In this document: positions 63,834-64,000 of the stretch, one piece after another
Numbering within the stretch: position 1 is the first letter of the stretch
Layout of the letters: every line of letters begins with the position of its first letter
NCBI RefSeq assembly: GCF_022788655.1
Contig: NZ_CP084951.1
Coordinates: 2,976,001 to 3,040,000, forward strand
Direction: 5' to 3'
DNA from: Sulfitobacter indolifex
Lineage (GTDB): Bacteria > Pseudomonadota > Alphaproteobacteria > Rhodobacterales > Rhodobacteraceae
Length of the DNA: 64,000 bases
The notes under the pieces: generated by a model
Told to the model about the DNA's origin: nothing
Database searches by the model: none
The model's input: only the letters and a program-made list of their open reading frames with translations
Program-made: the position numbers and the translations under genes

Positions 63834-64000
63834 AACGTCCTAACGCGCAGCGAAAGGACGACCCCGGCAGTCGTTTCGCAGAAACGATGAGAGGGGTAAG
63901 CTCCCTTCCCTTCGATGAACGCGCTTAAGGGATAACACCCTGTTGAACGCTCTTCTCGTGGGCGCCAGGGGCACTAGCCATCCTGCCAGCCGAGAAGTTT
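63834..64000 (+). other. Window end without a supported gene
   Basis: No protein start with a credible ribosome site or family match is seen. The reverse strand has one frame open from the window edge to about 63839, Arg rich and unlike a conserved protein. dnaX, which often follows this RNA gene, does not start here. Confidence 0.5.

Noticed and set aside
63839..64000. Arg-rich reverse frame open to the window edge
   Set aside because: Short, with no conserved motif, so I do not call a gene.

Overview
The window looks like a chromosomal segment of a marine Rhodobacteraceae (Roseobacter-group, Sulfitobacter-like) alphaproteobacterium. The evidence is high G+C, a ChvG/ChvI two-component pair fused into an HprK-RapZ-EIIA-HPr phosphorelay operon next to pckA, a stand-alone F0 ATP synthase operon with both b and b' subunits, the division ATPase MipZ, BluB, and ClpS-, NudC- and Yej-type genes whose sequences resemble roseobacter families. 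The genus is an inference; no 16S rRNA gene is present. No phage, insertion sequence, CRISPR array or clear genomic island is visible, so this is mostly core genome.

Layout. 1-9.6 kb: parC (cut by the window edge), an SH3 envelope protein, an SDR, a HIG1 protein with a cobalamin adenosyltransferase, etfBA, a DUF6473-type protein, 3-hydroxybutyryl-CoA dehydrogenase and an acyltransferase. 9.6-16 kb: the regulatory operon chvI-chvG-hprK-rapZ-EIIA-ptsH, divergent from pckA. 16-24.3 kb: an unusual LysR-HTH regulator, an XRE regulator, smc, a small lipoprotein and atpIBEXF. 24.5-27.6 kb: ArsR, a 25-residue membrane protein, an EamA exporter with a LysR regulator, and an azoreductase. 27.9-34.1 kb: a translation/secretion block (ffh, chorismate mutase, rpsP, bluB, rimM, a sulfotransferase-like gene, trmD, rplS, rpmE). 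34.3-37.4 kb: a membrane protein, mipZ, an EamA exporter and a MarR regulator. 37.5-43.1 kb: a homogentisate degradation operon. 43.3-47.5 kb: an orphan solute-binding protein, acetamidase/formamidase, a Gfo/Idh/MocA oxidoreductase and a thioesterase. 47.6-52.6 kb: tRNA(CAU), SDR, RsmC-like methyltransferase, clpS, a HAD hydrolase and a D-Ala-D-Ala carboxypeptidase. 52.7-58.4 kb: the yejABEF peptide importer. 58.6-64 kb: membrane cytochrome c, prephenate dehydratase, an SRPBCC protein, nudC, a frameshifted cpdB-like gene with a 10-G tract, and the SRP RNA.

How it works together. The gene content fits a heterotroph that degrades aromatic and amino acids (homogentisate route, ETF, hydroxyacyl-CoA dehydrogenase), makes sugars from C4 acids through PckA, and senses the cell surface through ChvGI, possibly linked to the PTS relay. 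Both halves of the signal recognition particle (Ffh and its RNA) lie in the window.

The most interesting unannotated signal is a roughly 64-base tandem-hairpin element. Two near-identical copies (8625-8688 and, inverted, 52615-52677) and one tail-only relic (34244-34264) all lie between convergent genes, and the two full copies differ by a compensatory base-pair change in one stem. Other points worth a second look are a metallo-beta-lactamase-fold protein with a degraded metal motif, an SDR lacking its catalytic Lys, a sulfotransferase-like gene translationally coupled to trmD, and several very small membrane proteins.
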